DNA of 6,087 nucleotides, from the NCBI GenBank assembly GCA_003554345.1, contig PWGE01000304.1, positions 1-6,087 on the forward strand. The letters run 5' to 3'. This DNA comes from T1SED10-198M sp003554345 [NCBI: Candidatus Sumerlaeota bacterium] (GTDB taxonomy: Bacteria > Sumerlaeota > T1SED10-198M). The position numbers were made by a program, and so were the translations under genes. Positions within the stretch are counted from its first letter, which is position 1, and each line of letters opens with the position of its first letter. The notes below the pieces were generated by a model. It was not told the DNA's origin. It did not search any database and saw nothing but the letters and a program-made list of their open reading frames with translations. This document shows positions 1 through 6,087 of this stretch, one piece after another.

Positions 1-291
1 AAGATATTGAATAACATTTTCCGAACGGATCAAGCCGGTCTTAGAAATTCGCCATTTAAAAAACCGGCTGAAACTGAAATCTTCCGCCCTATCAGCCATT
101 TCCCGCCAGTTCATGCCGGCAGAATAAAGCGCCCCAATAATAGCTCCCATACTGGTTCCAAAAACCGCATCAAAGGTCACATTTTCCTCCTGCAACACCT
201 TGATCACACCAATATGAGCTAATCCCCTGGCAGAGCCACCTCCCAGTACAAGGGCTTTTTTTCCTCCCCACCACCTTTTAAATATTTTCAT
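1..291 (-). CDS. Patatin-like phospholipase family protein (RssA type), N-terminal 97 residues only
   Basis: The gene starts at an ATG at 291-289 and stays open to the left edge, so its C-terminal part is outside the window. The protein begins MKIFKRWWGGKKALVLGGGS. It shows the patatin oxyanion-hole motif GGGSARG (residues 17-23) followed by HIGV, and the nucleophile elbow GTSMG (45-49) with Ser47 as the expected catalytic serine. The Asp of the Ser-Asp dyad would lie beyond the edge. Such bacterial proteins are serine acyl hydrolases on phospholipids or other acyl esters; the true substrate cannot be told. There is no signal peptide, so it is probably cytosolic, and a basic, Trp-containing N-terminus could favour membrane contact. 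The start lies 12 bases after the ftsY stop with only a weak GAAGA ribosome site, suggesting cotranscription and perhaps coupling with ftsY. The family call is firm; the function is generic. Confidence 0.9.
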   Translation of the reverse strand, partial: MKIFKRWWGGKKALVLGGGSARGLAHIGVIKVLQEENVTFDAVFGTSMGAIIGALYSAGMNWREMADRAEDFSFSRFFKWRISKTGLIRSENVIQYL

Positions 292-303
292 AATTATCTT
301 CAG

Positions 304-1260
304 TCAGGTCGAACTATCTGCCTGCTGTTTCTCTGCCGTCTTATTTTCATCGGGCAAGAAAAGAGCTTCCACAAAATCTTTTGCTGAAAATTCGCGCAGG
401 TCTTCCACTTCTTCGCCAATACCGATATGAGAAATAGGTATATTATAATCATGGTAGAGACTAACCGCAATCCCCCCTTTTGAAGTACCGTCCAGCTTGG
501 TAATAACCATGCCGGTAAGAGGAAGATGCTCATGAAAGGTTTTCACCTGTGCAAGGGCATTTTGACCGGTAGATGCATCCAGAACAATGACCACCTCATG
601 AGGAGCATCAGGGATAACCTTCTTTGCCACCCGGTTCATTTTTTTCAGTTCATCCAGCAGATTCCCCCTGGTATGGAGGCGACCGGCAGTATCGACCAGT
701 ACACAATCAAAACCTTCTTTGTCGGCCTTCTGGAGGGCTTCATAAATCACTGCAGAAGGGTCCGTGTTCATTGGTTTGCTGAAAAAAGTGCAGCCGGCTC
801 GTTCCGCCCAGATCTGCAACTGCTCCACCGCTGCAGCCCGGAAGGTATCTCCGGCAACAATCATTACCCTTTTCCCCTCTTGAACATATTGCCATCCCAA
901 TTTTCCAATAGTGGTAGTTTTGCCCACTCCGTTTACACCAATGACAAAGAAAACAAAGGGAGAGGAGCTGAATGCATACGTTTTTTCAGAACCTTCCAGC
1001 AGATGAAGTATTTCTTCTTTAAAAAGTTCCAGCAATTGTCCGGGTTCGCGCACTTTCCTTTCGCGAGCCTGTTTTCGCATATCTTCTACAATATCCAGAG
1101 CAGGTGTCACCCCCAGATCCGACTGTATAAGAATTGCTTCCATTTCATCAAAAAGTTCATCGTCAACCGTTTTTTTTCCTTTAAAAAGGGTGTCTACGCG
1201 ATTAACAAAGGTTTCCTGGGTCTTTTTTAACCTATTTTGCAGTTTTTTAAAAAACTTCAT
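304..1260 (-). CDS. ftsY: Signal recognition particle receptor FtsY (SRP GTPase)
   Basis: FtsY is the membrane-associated GTPase that pairs with Ffh to deliver ribosomes carrying membrane-protein chains to the Sec translocon. The 318-residue protein has a basic amphipathic N-terminal stretch (MKFFKKLQNRLKK), a helical N domain to about residue 95, then the G domain. G-domain motifs are the P-loop GVNGVGKTT (108-116), DTFRAAAVEQL (138-148), DTAGR (190-194), LDASTGQNAL (227-236), TKLDGTSKGG (254-263) and the closing GIGEEVEDLREF (280-291). All SRP-GTPase motifs are intact. It lacks the long acidic A domain of E. coli FtsY, so membrane binding probably relies on the N-terminal amphipathic helix. 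The ATG follows AAGGAG by 6 bases, and the gene starts 13 bases after smc. The C-terminal tail (about 302-318) is polar and likely disordered. Confidence 0.98.
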   Translation of the reverse strand: MKFFKKLQNRLKKTQETFVNRVDTLFKGKKTVDDELFDEMEAILIQSDLGVTPALDIVEDMRKQARERKVREPGQLLELFKEEILHLLEGSEKTYAFSSSPFVFFVIGVNGVGKTTTIGKLGWQYVQEGKRVMIVAGDTFRAAAVEQLQIWAERAGCTFFSKPMNTDPSAVIYEALQKADKEGFDCVLVDTAGRLHTRGNLLDELKKMNRVAKKVIPDAPHEVVIVLDASTGQNALAQVKTFHEHLPLTGMVITKLDGTSKGGIAVSLYHDYNIPISHIGIGEEVEDLREFSAKDFVEALFLPDENKTAEKQQADSST

Positions 1261-1266
1261 AAAACT

Positions 1267-1272
1267 CTCCTT
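1267..1272 (-). promoter_or_regulatory. Ribosome binding site of ftsY
   Basis: On the minus strand AAGGAG lies 6 bases before the ftsY ATG and directly after the smc stop codon (TAA at 1276-1274). It is the strongest Shine-Dalgarno match in the window and fixes the ftsY start. FtsY can therefore be translated efficiently from a shared smc-ftsY message without its own promoter. Confidence 0.85.
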
Positions 1273-1273
1273 C

Positions 1274-4200
1274 TTACGATGCTGCCAGGCGTTCTCTGGC
1301 TTCCTGCATATTCATAGAAACAACAGATGAAACCCCGGGGGTTTGCATCGTCACCCCATATATGGTATCAGCATTTTCAATAGTGCGTTTATTATGGGTA
1401 ATAATAAAAAACTGGGTATCACTGGCAAACTCCTGAATCAAGCCATTTAAAAGAGACACATTATATTCATCAAGGGGGGCATCTATCTCATCCAGAATAC
1501 AGAAAGGAGACGGACGAAAGGAAAAGAGGGCAAACATAAAAGCAATAGCAGTCAGAGCTTTCTCACCGCCGGATAACAGTGAAATGGCACGCAACTTTTT
1601 CCCGGGAGGACTCGCCAGAATATCCAATCCACTTCCCAGGATATCCTTTTCATCGAGGAGATAAAGATCAGCACGACCCCCCTGGAACAACTTTCTAAAT
1701 ATCTCCTTAAAATAAAGGCGGACTTTTTCATAGCATTCTGAAAAGAGTCTGGCACAAATCTCATCAATTTCATGAATAGTTTTTAAAAGCAACTGCTTGG
1801 ACTTCAACAAATCCTCTTCCTGGGATAAAATAAACTGGTAACGCGAAGAAGTTTTTTCATATTCGGCAATAGCGCGATGATTCACTTCACCAAGCTCTTC
1901 CAGTTCTTCTTTCAAAGAGTTTATTTTCCTTTTCAAGGCAGCGGAAGAAAGAGAGGTTTGAAGTTCATCTCCCTGCCAGGCATCCAGTTGCACATTATAC
2001 TCATCCTGTACCTGAACGATCAGATCTTCCCTTCGGGTAGTCCACTGTGCCAGATTAATCTTTTCATCACTCAGGGCATTTCGCCATTGATTTTCATCTC
2101 GCTGCAGTCGTGATATCTCACTGGAAAGTTTTTCCAGCACATTATGCAACGCCGCTCGTTCTTTTTCCACCTCACTCAATTCTGTCTGTACTTCCAGCAA
2201 ACGCTCACTTTTTTCGTCTTCCTTCTGTTTCAATTCTTCAATTTCCCTGTGCTCATCCTGTCTTTTTTGAGAGAGCAATTCCCCTCGTTCCTTATTCTTC
2301 TTCATCTCCTTGTGCAAACGGTCTACTTCCTGTTGCTTATATGTACATTCCTGGAGAAACTGTTTCTTTTTTTCCTTTAAAGAATTTAATATCACTTCCT
2401 GATGAGAAAGCTTTTGCATTAATTCCTTATGAAGTTCACCCTGACCATGGAACTCTTTTTCAAAGTCAGCCTTTTTCACCTGAATTTCCTTCAACCTGGT
2501 ACGCATCTGTCCCAGGTTATTTTGCAGCTGAATCTTTTCTTCAGATCTCTGTCCCTTTTCAATAAGTATTTGAGCACCCTGCTTACGATGTGTTTCCAGG
2601 CGTTGCTTCAACTCATTTTTTTCCTGCTGCAAACTTTGCACATCACGCTGTAAATCACGGGCCTTTTCTTTGAGTTTCACGGCAGTTTCATTTTTTTCCG
2701 AGAGTTTTTTCTTAAGCTCTTCCCGGCGCCGGGCTGTTTGTGAGCACTCTTTTTCATGCCCATCCAGATGTTTTTGAAGATCAGCAGCACGTTCCTGGAG
2801 GCGGGCAAGAGAATTTTTTCTTTCCAGAATGCCAAGCGAACGATGACTTCCTCCCACAATAATCCCTGAGGGATTAAGCAACTCGCCATCCAGTGACACG
2901 AAACGCACTGAAAAACGCTCTTTTTTAAGAGCAATCGCATTATCCAGTGTTTCAGTAACCACTGTATTATTCAAAAGATATTGAATAGCAGAAGACGCTG
3001 AAGAATCGTACGATATCAATTCAAGCGCTTCTCCTACCACACCCTTTTTGTTTTTCAGGCGGGTCAATTCTTTTTTTGGACGAGGCACATGAATGATATC
3101 CAGCGGTATAAAGGTCACTCTACCCAATCGATTTTTCTTGAGATAATCCAGACAAATATTGCAAAAATCCGCATTATTTACCACAATAAACTGCAACGCA
3201 TTGCCAAGCACCATTTCCAGGGCCACCTGATATTGAGGCGGCACTTTAATGAGATCTGCAACCACTGCTTTCATATCCTTCCACTTATCAGGATTTTTTT
3301 TCTTTTCCTTCATCAACGCACGAACCCCGCCATAAAAGCCATCATAATGCTCAATTGAACGATCTAAAACTCTTTTTTCTGATTCCAGAGTCTTCAATTG
3401 CATATGACAATTCATGCGTTCTGCCTGTACTTTTTCGAGCTTCTGCTCAGTTTTCTCATATTGACTCTGTAAAACTGCTAAATCGTCATCTGCCAGTCGG
3501 ATTTTTTCTTCCAGCTCATTCTGATGATGAATAAAGGTCAACTCTTCTTCTTCCAGTTTTTCATATCTTTGCTGATCACGCTCTTTCTGGCGATTCAAAG
3601 AGTTCTCTTGCTGTTTATAATACTCTTCATTCGTTTCCAGCACAGCCATTTTCTTTTCTGCTTCACCCACTCTTTCTGAAAGCTGCCGGGCTTTTTCCTC
3701 AAATTCTTTTAATCCTTCCAGGTAAGTTTTATTTTGACCCTCCATCTTCTTTAATCGTTCACGATAAGATGCAATCTTTTCCCCGGTCTGGCTGGTTTGC
3801 CTGTCAATATATTCCTCATACTGATCCCTGCTAGCCAGTTCTTTCTTTAAATAATGAAAACGTTCCTGCAATTCCTCACACTCACTATTTAGCAGGCGTT
3901 CTTCTTCTTCCATCTCTCTGCAACGAGCCTGCTTATTCTTGATAAGGGTTCGGGTATGTTTGATCTCATTTTGCAGGTTAATTCGTTCCTCCCGGAGTCG
4001 TTCATAATTCTTCTGAAAGGTCACGGCCTTGCCGCGATCAGTCTCATTCTGCGCTGTCATTTCTTCGATGGAGCTTTGCACGCCTTCTATTTCTTCACGA
4101 TAATTCTGAATATTCTTTTCCAATTCTTCAATTTTTTGATTTATTCTGTCATACTGCTGATAATAAGCACTCAATTCCAGATTTTTGAGCTCGGAAGCGA

Positions 4201-4852
4201 TTGCTTTATAGCGACGGGCCTTATCCGCCTGGCTTTTTAAATCATGGAGGCTTTCCTTTACTTCTGATAGGATATCCCCAAGGCGTAAAAGATCTTGCTC
4301 CACTTTCTCCAGTTGATTGAGGGCTTCATTTTTTCTCCAGCGATAGCGGGTAATACCTGCTGCTTCTTCTATCCAGTTGCGTTTTTCATAAACCGGCGCA
4401 TTGACAATCTGGTCAATCTGCCCCTGTTCTATTACAGAATAGGCATTTTTACCCAGCCCGGTTCCCCATAGAAGAGACTGTATGTCCTTCAACCGGCAAT
4501 TTTTCTTATTCAACTGATACACACTATCACCGGAACGATAGAGACGCCTCAAAATGGAAACCTCCGAATGAGAAATGGGGAAAAAGGTGTCCGAATTATC
4601 AAATAATAACTGGACTTCAGAAAAGGGGGAAGGATCCTGGCCACGGGCTCCGTTAAAGATGATATCTTCCATCCTCGCCCCTCGCAGGGACTTCACACTC
4701 TGTTCTCCCAGCACCCATTTCAAAGCATCACAGATATTGCTTTTGCCACAGCCATTAGGTCCCACAATAACGGTGATACCCGGTGTAAAAGTAAGGGCTG
4801 TTTTATAAGGAAAGGATTTGAATCCCTGAAGAATAAACTTTTTTAAGTACAT
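1274..4852 (-). CDS. smc: Chromosome segregation/condensation ATPase SMC
   Basis: SMC is the ATPase of the bacterial SMC-ScpAB condensin, which loops and segregates chromosomes on the nucleoid. The 1192-residue protein has the full layout. The N-terminal head has Walker A GPNGCGKS (31-38), the conserved SLRG arginine (Arg57) and a Q-loop region near 141-147. A first coiled coil spans about 170-500 and the hinge about 505-670, with glycine-rich stretches GFYGGVRA and GIIVGGS. A second coiled coil runs about 680-985, followed by LGEVN (987-991). The C-terminal head has signature LSGGE (1093-1097), Walker B ILDEID (1119-1124, catalytic Glu1122) and switch His1153. The length is normal for the family (about 1150-1200), with no missing catalytic residue. 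It leads a minus-strand operon with ftsY. The MYLKKFILQGFKSF start matches the usual SMC N-terminus, although the ribosome site is poor. No scpA, scpB or rnc is visible. Confidence 0.98.
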   Translation of the reverse strand: MYLKKFILQGFKSFPYKTALTFTPGITVIVGPNGCGKSNICDALKWVLGEQSVKSLRGARMEDIIFNGARGQDPSPFSEVQLLFDNSDTFFPISHSEVSILRRLYRSGDSVYQLNKKNCRLKDIQSLLWGTGLGKNAYSVIEQGQIDQIVNAPVYEKRNWIEEAAGITRYRWRKNEALNQLEKVEQDLLRLGDILSEVKESLHDLKSQADKARRYKAIASELKNLELSAYYQQYDRINQKIEELEKNIQNYREEIEGVQSSIEEMTAQNETDRGKAVTFQKNYERLREERINLQNEIKHTRTLIKNKQARCREMEEEERLLNSECEELQERFHYLKKELASRDQYEEYIDRQTSQTGEKIASYRERLKKMEGQNKTYLEGLKEFEEKARQLSERVGEAEKKMAVLETNEEYYKQQENSLNRQKERDQQRYEKLEEEELTFIHHQNELEEKIRLADDDLAVLQSQYEKTEQKLEKVQAERMNCHMQLKTLESEKRVLDRSIEHYDGFYGGVRALMKEKKKNPDKWKDMKAVVADLIKVPPQYQVALEMVLGNALQFIVVNNADFCNICLDYLKKNRLGRVTFIPLDIIHVPRPKKELTRLKNKKGVVGEALELISYDSSASSAIQYLLNNTVVTETLDNAIALKKERFSVRFVSLDGELLNPSGIIVGGSHRSLGILERKNSLARLQERAADLQKHLDGHEKECSQTARRREELKKKLSEKNETAVKLKEKARDLQRDVQSLQQEKNELKQRLETHRKQGAQILIEKGQRSEEKIQLQNNLGQMRTRLKEIQVKKADFEKEFHGQGELHKELMQKLSHQEVILNSLKEKKKQFLQECTYKQQEVDRLHKEMKKNKERGELLSQKRQDEHREIEELKQKEDEKSERLLEVQTELSEVEKERAALHNVLEKLSSEISRLQRDENQWRNALSDEKINLAQWTTRREDLIVQVQDEYNVQLDAWQGDELQTSLSSAALKRKINSLKEELEELGEVNHRAIAEYEKTSSRYQFILSQEEDLLKSKQLLLKTIHEIDEICARLFSECYEKVRLYFKEIFRKLFQGGRADLYLLDEKDILGSGLDILASPPGKKLRAISLLSGGEKALTAIAFMFALFSFRPSPFCILDEIDAPLDEYNVSLLNGLIQEFASDTQFFIITHNKRTIENADTIYGVTMQTPGVSSVVSMNMQEARERLAAS

Positions 4853-4900
4853 TAATACATCTATTAAAGCAATTTACGGTACAAAAATTATATCCGGCTC

Positions 4901-4928
4901 ATTCTATCACAAGGTGCATAATCTGCAA
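4901..4928 (-). promoter_or_regulatory. Candidate sigma-70-type promoter for the smc-ftsY-patatin operon
   Basis: On the minus strand a TTGCAG -35-like box (4928-4923) is followed, after 16 bases, by TAGAAT (4906-4901). TG-A directly precedes the -10, giving an extended -10 (TGATAGAAT). This predicts a leader of about 40 bases. A perfect TATAAT also occurs downstream at 4892-4887 but has no good -35 at 15-18 bases, so it may be a second start or chance in AT-rich DNA. The call rests on consensus matching only. Confidence 0.5.
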
Positions 4929-4958
4929 AATATAAACAAAAGATGATTGCCTTGCAGA
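4922..4958. repeat. Inverted repeat TCTGCAA / TTGCAGA spanning the two divergent -35 boxes
   Basis: TCTGCAA at 4922-4928 is the exact reverse complement of TTGCAGA at 4952-4958, with 23 bases between. Each arm contains one TTGCAG -35-like box, one per strand, with the centre at 4940. The repeat could reflect similar promoters placed back to back, or a site for a dimeric regulator with half-sites about three helical turns apart. Seven-base arms can also arise by chance. Confidence 0.55.
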
Positions 4959-4979
4959 ATTAATTTTATCGATTATATT
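4952..4979 (+). promoter_or_regulatory. Candidate sigma-70-type promoter for the nucleoside phosphorylase gene
   Basis: TTGCAG (4952-4957) and TATATT (4974-4979) are separated by 16 bases. A transcript would begin near 4986, leaving a leader of about 30 bases before the ATG at 5016. The -35 box is identical to that of the opposing smc promoter. The match is moderate and the DNA is AT-rich, so it remains a prediction. Confidence 0.5.
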
Positions 4980-4997
4980 AAATTAAAATCAATTTAA
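4978..4997. repeat. AT-only dyad at the predicted phosphorylase transcription start
   Basis: TTAAATT (4978-4984) and its exact reverse complement AATTTAA (4991-4997) flank a 6-base spacer. They overlap the end of the candidate -10 box and cover the predicted start point. Its position would suit an operator, but an all-AT dyad in AT-rich DNA has low information, and its hairpin would be weak. Confidence 0.3.
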
Positions 4998-5001
4998 AAG
5001 C

Positions 5002-5006
5002 AAGGA
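5002..5006 (+). promoter_or_regulatory. Ribosome binding site of the nucleoside phosphorylase gene
   Basis: AAGGA lies 9 bases before the ATG at 5016 and 15 bases before a second in-frame ATG at 5022. The spacing favours the first, which also gives the MRMVD N-terminus familiar from Bacillus Pdp. Confidence 0.7.
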
Positions 5007-5015
5007 TGATCTCTT

Positions 5016-6087
5016 ATGAGAATGGTAGATTTAATCATCAAAAAAAGAAACGGAAATGCTTTTAGCAACGAAGAAATCTCCTACATCATCGACCGCTATG
5101 TAGGTGGAGAAATACCTGACTACCAGATTTCCGCATTATTAATGGCGATCTACTTTCAGGGAATGAACTTTAAAGAAGTCTCTGTGCTCACCGATAAGAT
5201 GATGCATTCCGGCGAAACCATGGATTTAACCTCAATTTCCGGTCCCAGGGTTGACAAGCACAGCACCGGAGGAGTGGGAGACAAGGTATCCATCCCCTTA
5301 GCTCCACTGGTCGCAAGTGCCGGACTTATAGTTCCCATGGTATCGGGACGCGGGCTTGGTCATACAGGTGGCACCCTTGACAAACTTGAATCCATACCGG
5401 GTTTTTCTTCCAGGATAAACAAAAAACATTTTGTCGAATATCTTTCCCGTTCGGGTGCTGTTATTGCAGGACAAACGCATAACTTTGTGCCTGCCGACAA
5501 ACAGCTCTATGCCCTGCGTGATGTCACAGGCACTGTAGAAAGCATCCCTCTCATCACAGCATCCATAATGAGCAAGAAGCTTGCTTCCGGTACAGATGGA
5601 CTGGTAATGGATGTCAAAACGGGAAGCGGGGCATTCATGAGCAGCCTCGAAGATGCCCGTCGACTGGCTGATATGCTGGTTGAAACCGGAAAGTTCATGA
5701 ATAAAAATATTCGTGCAGTCATTACCGATATGAATGAGCCTCTTGGAGAATATGTAGGAAACTCGTTAGAAGTCTACGAAGCCATCGAATTCTTAAAAGG
5801 CAGAGGAGAAGAGCGCCTTGGTAAAGTGATCTTCCAACTGGGAAGCCACATGCTTGTACTGGGAGGAATCGTGAACACTCCGGAAGAGGGAATCACTCTT
5901 CTTGAAGAAAAAATCAAGAATGGAGAAGCACTCGCCAGATTTGGAGAAATACTTAAAAATCAAGGGGGGGATCCGGCGGTCATTGAAAATCCAGAACGGT
6001 TGCCGATTTCAGATAAAAAAGAGGTGTTCTCACTTCCCTATAGCGGTTACATCTCTCACATAAACACCCGCAAAGTAGGACTGGCGG
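5016..6087 (+). CDS. deoA: Thymidine / pyrimidine-nucleoside phosphorylase, C-terminus cut by window edge
   Basis: The enzyme splits thymidine, deoxyuridine or uridine with phosphate into free base and (deoxy)ribose-1-phosphate, for cytosolic pyrimidine salvage. 357 residues are visible of about 430-440. The N-terminal alpha domain begins MRMVDLIIKKRNG. The phosphate loop DKHSTGGVGDK (80-90) is followed by the family signature SGRGLGHTGGTLDKLE (110-125). Base-binding residues correspond to Arg168, Ser183 and Lys187 in YALRD and TASIMSKK, and KTGSGAFM follows. These positions agree with Bacillus-type numbering, so all visible active-site residues are present. Residue 108 is Met, as in E. coli DeoA (PMISGRG), where Bacillus Pdp has Lys, so thymidine preference is possible and deoA is chosen over pdp tentatively. 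The C-terminal beta domain is missing at the edge. The gene is transcribed away from smc, and no other nucleoside salvage gene is visible. Confidence 0.95.
   Translation, partial: MRMVDLIIKKRNGNAFSNEEISYIIDRYVGGEIPDYQISALLMAIYFQGMNFKEVSVLTDKMMHSGETMDLTSISGPRVDKHSTGGVGDKVSIPLAPLVASAGLIVPMVSGRGLGHTGGTLDKLESIPGFSSRINKKHFVEYLSRSGAVIAGQTHNFVPADKQLYALRDVTGTVESIPLITASIMSKKLASGTDGLVMDVKTGSGAFMSSLEDARRLADMLVETGKFMNKNIRAVITDMNEPLGEYVGNSLEVYEAIEFLKGRGEERLGKVIFQLGSHMLVLGGIVNTPEEGITLLEEKIKNGEALARFGEILKNQGGDPAVIENPERLPISDKKEVFSLPYSGYISHINTRKVGLA

Larger units (their letters stand above)
4853..5015. other. Divergent intergenic region between smc and the phosphorylase gene
   Basis: These 163 bases are clearly more AT-rich than the flanking genes and contain no convincing small gene, tRNA or rho-independent terminator. 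They hold back-to-back candidate promoters for the two divergent genes, an inverted repeat formed by the two -35 boxes, and AT-only dyads near the phosphorylase promoter. The region is short enough that regulation of one promoter could affect the other. Confidence 0.85.

Noticed and set aside
7-222. 71-codon plus-strand frame at the left edge
   Set aside because: The same DNA on the minus strand encodes the conserved patatin motifs GGGSARG and GTSMG, so this frame is a shadow.
526-1230. 234-codon open frame on the plus strand opposite ftsY
   Set aside because: It lies wholly antisense to a gene with all SRP-GTPase motifs. Its product is rich in Phe, His and Ile as expected from reading the opposite strand, with no recognisable domain.
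2110-2565. 151-codon open frame on the plus strand opposite the SMC coiled coil
   Set aside because: The Lys/Glu-rich coiled coil gives Phe/Leu/Ser-rich, stop-poor antisense frames. The hydrophobic appearance is a by-product and not a membrane protein.
1900-4350. Apparent repetitive, low-complexity sequence (many ttctt/ctttt words)
   Set aside because: This is the Lys/Glu/Gln heptad pattern of the two SMC coiled-coil arms and not a DNA repeat array or CRISPR.
4960-4981. Imperfect AT-rich dyad centred on ATCGAT between the plus-strand -35 and -10 boxes
   Set aside because: Several mismatches in arms made only of A and T. Symmetry this weak is expected by chance in such DNA.
5156-5722. Minus-strand open frames within the phosphorylase gene
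   Set aside because: They are antisense to an intact conserved enzyme, lack recognisable motifs, and overlap one another in different frames.
5963-5970. Run of seven G in the phosphorylase gene as a possible frameshift
   Set aside because: The frame continues without a stop on both sides and reads NQGGDP, matching the NQGGD seen at this place in Bacillus Pdp, so the tract length is correct.

Overview
This is a moderately AT-rich bacterial window holding four protein genes and one true intergenic region. On the minus strand, reading right to left, are smc (chromosome condensation ATPase, complete), ftsY (signal recognition particle receptor, complete) and the first 97 codons of a patatin-like phospholipase. 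The gaps are only 13 and 12 bases, so they look like one operon. On the plus strand, from 5016 to the right edge, is a thymidine/pyrimidine-nucleoside phosphorylase gene missing its last part.

The only non-coding stretch of any size is 4853-5015 (163 bases), between the divergent smc and phosphorylase genes. It carries a nearly mirror-image pair of candidate sigma-70-type promoters. Each has a TTGCAG -35-like hexamer and a 16-base spacer, and the two -35 boxes are the arms of an inverted repeat. Nothing else there looks like an RNA gene, riboswitch or terminator.

The smc-ftsY order is familiar from Bacillota, where rnc-smc-ftsY is common, and FtsY lacks the long acidic N-terminal domain of enterobacterial FtsY. 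In the visible part, rnc is not next to smc, and ffh is not next to ftsY. The phosphorylase combines Bacillus Pdp-like features (MRMVD start, KTGSGAFM) with E. coli DeoA-like ones (PMVSGRGLGHTGGT). I can say only that this is a low- to mid-GC bacterium, possibly Bacillota or another phylum with the same gene pair.

The genes are mostly housekeeping. SMC organises and segregates chromosomes, FtsY docks translating ribosomes at the membrane, the patatin protein probably hydrolyses lipid acyl esters, and the phosphorylase salvages pyrimidine nucleosides. I found no defence system, mobile element, CRISPR array or other evidently new system. The points most worth checking are the specificity residue in the phosphorylase, the symmetric divergent promoter, and the weak, unusual translation start of smc.
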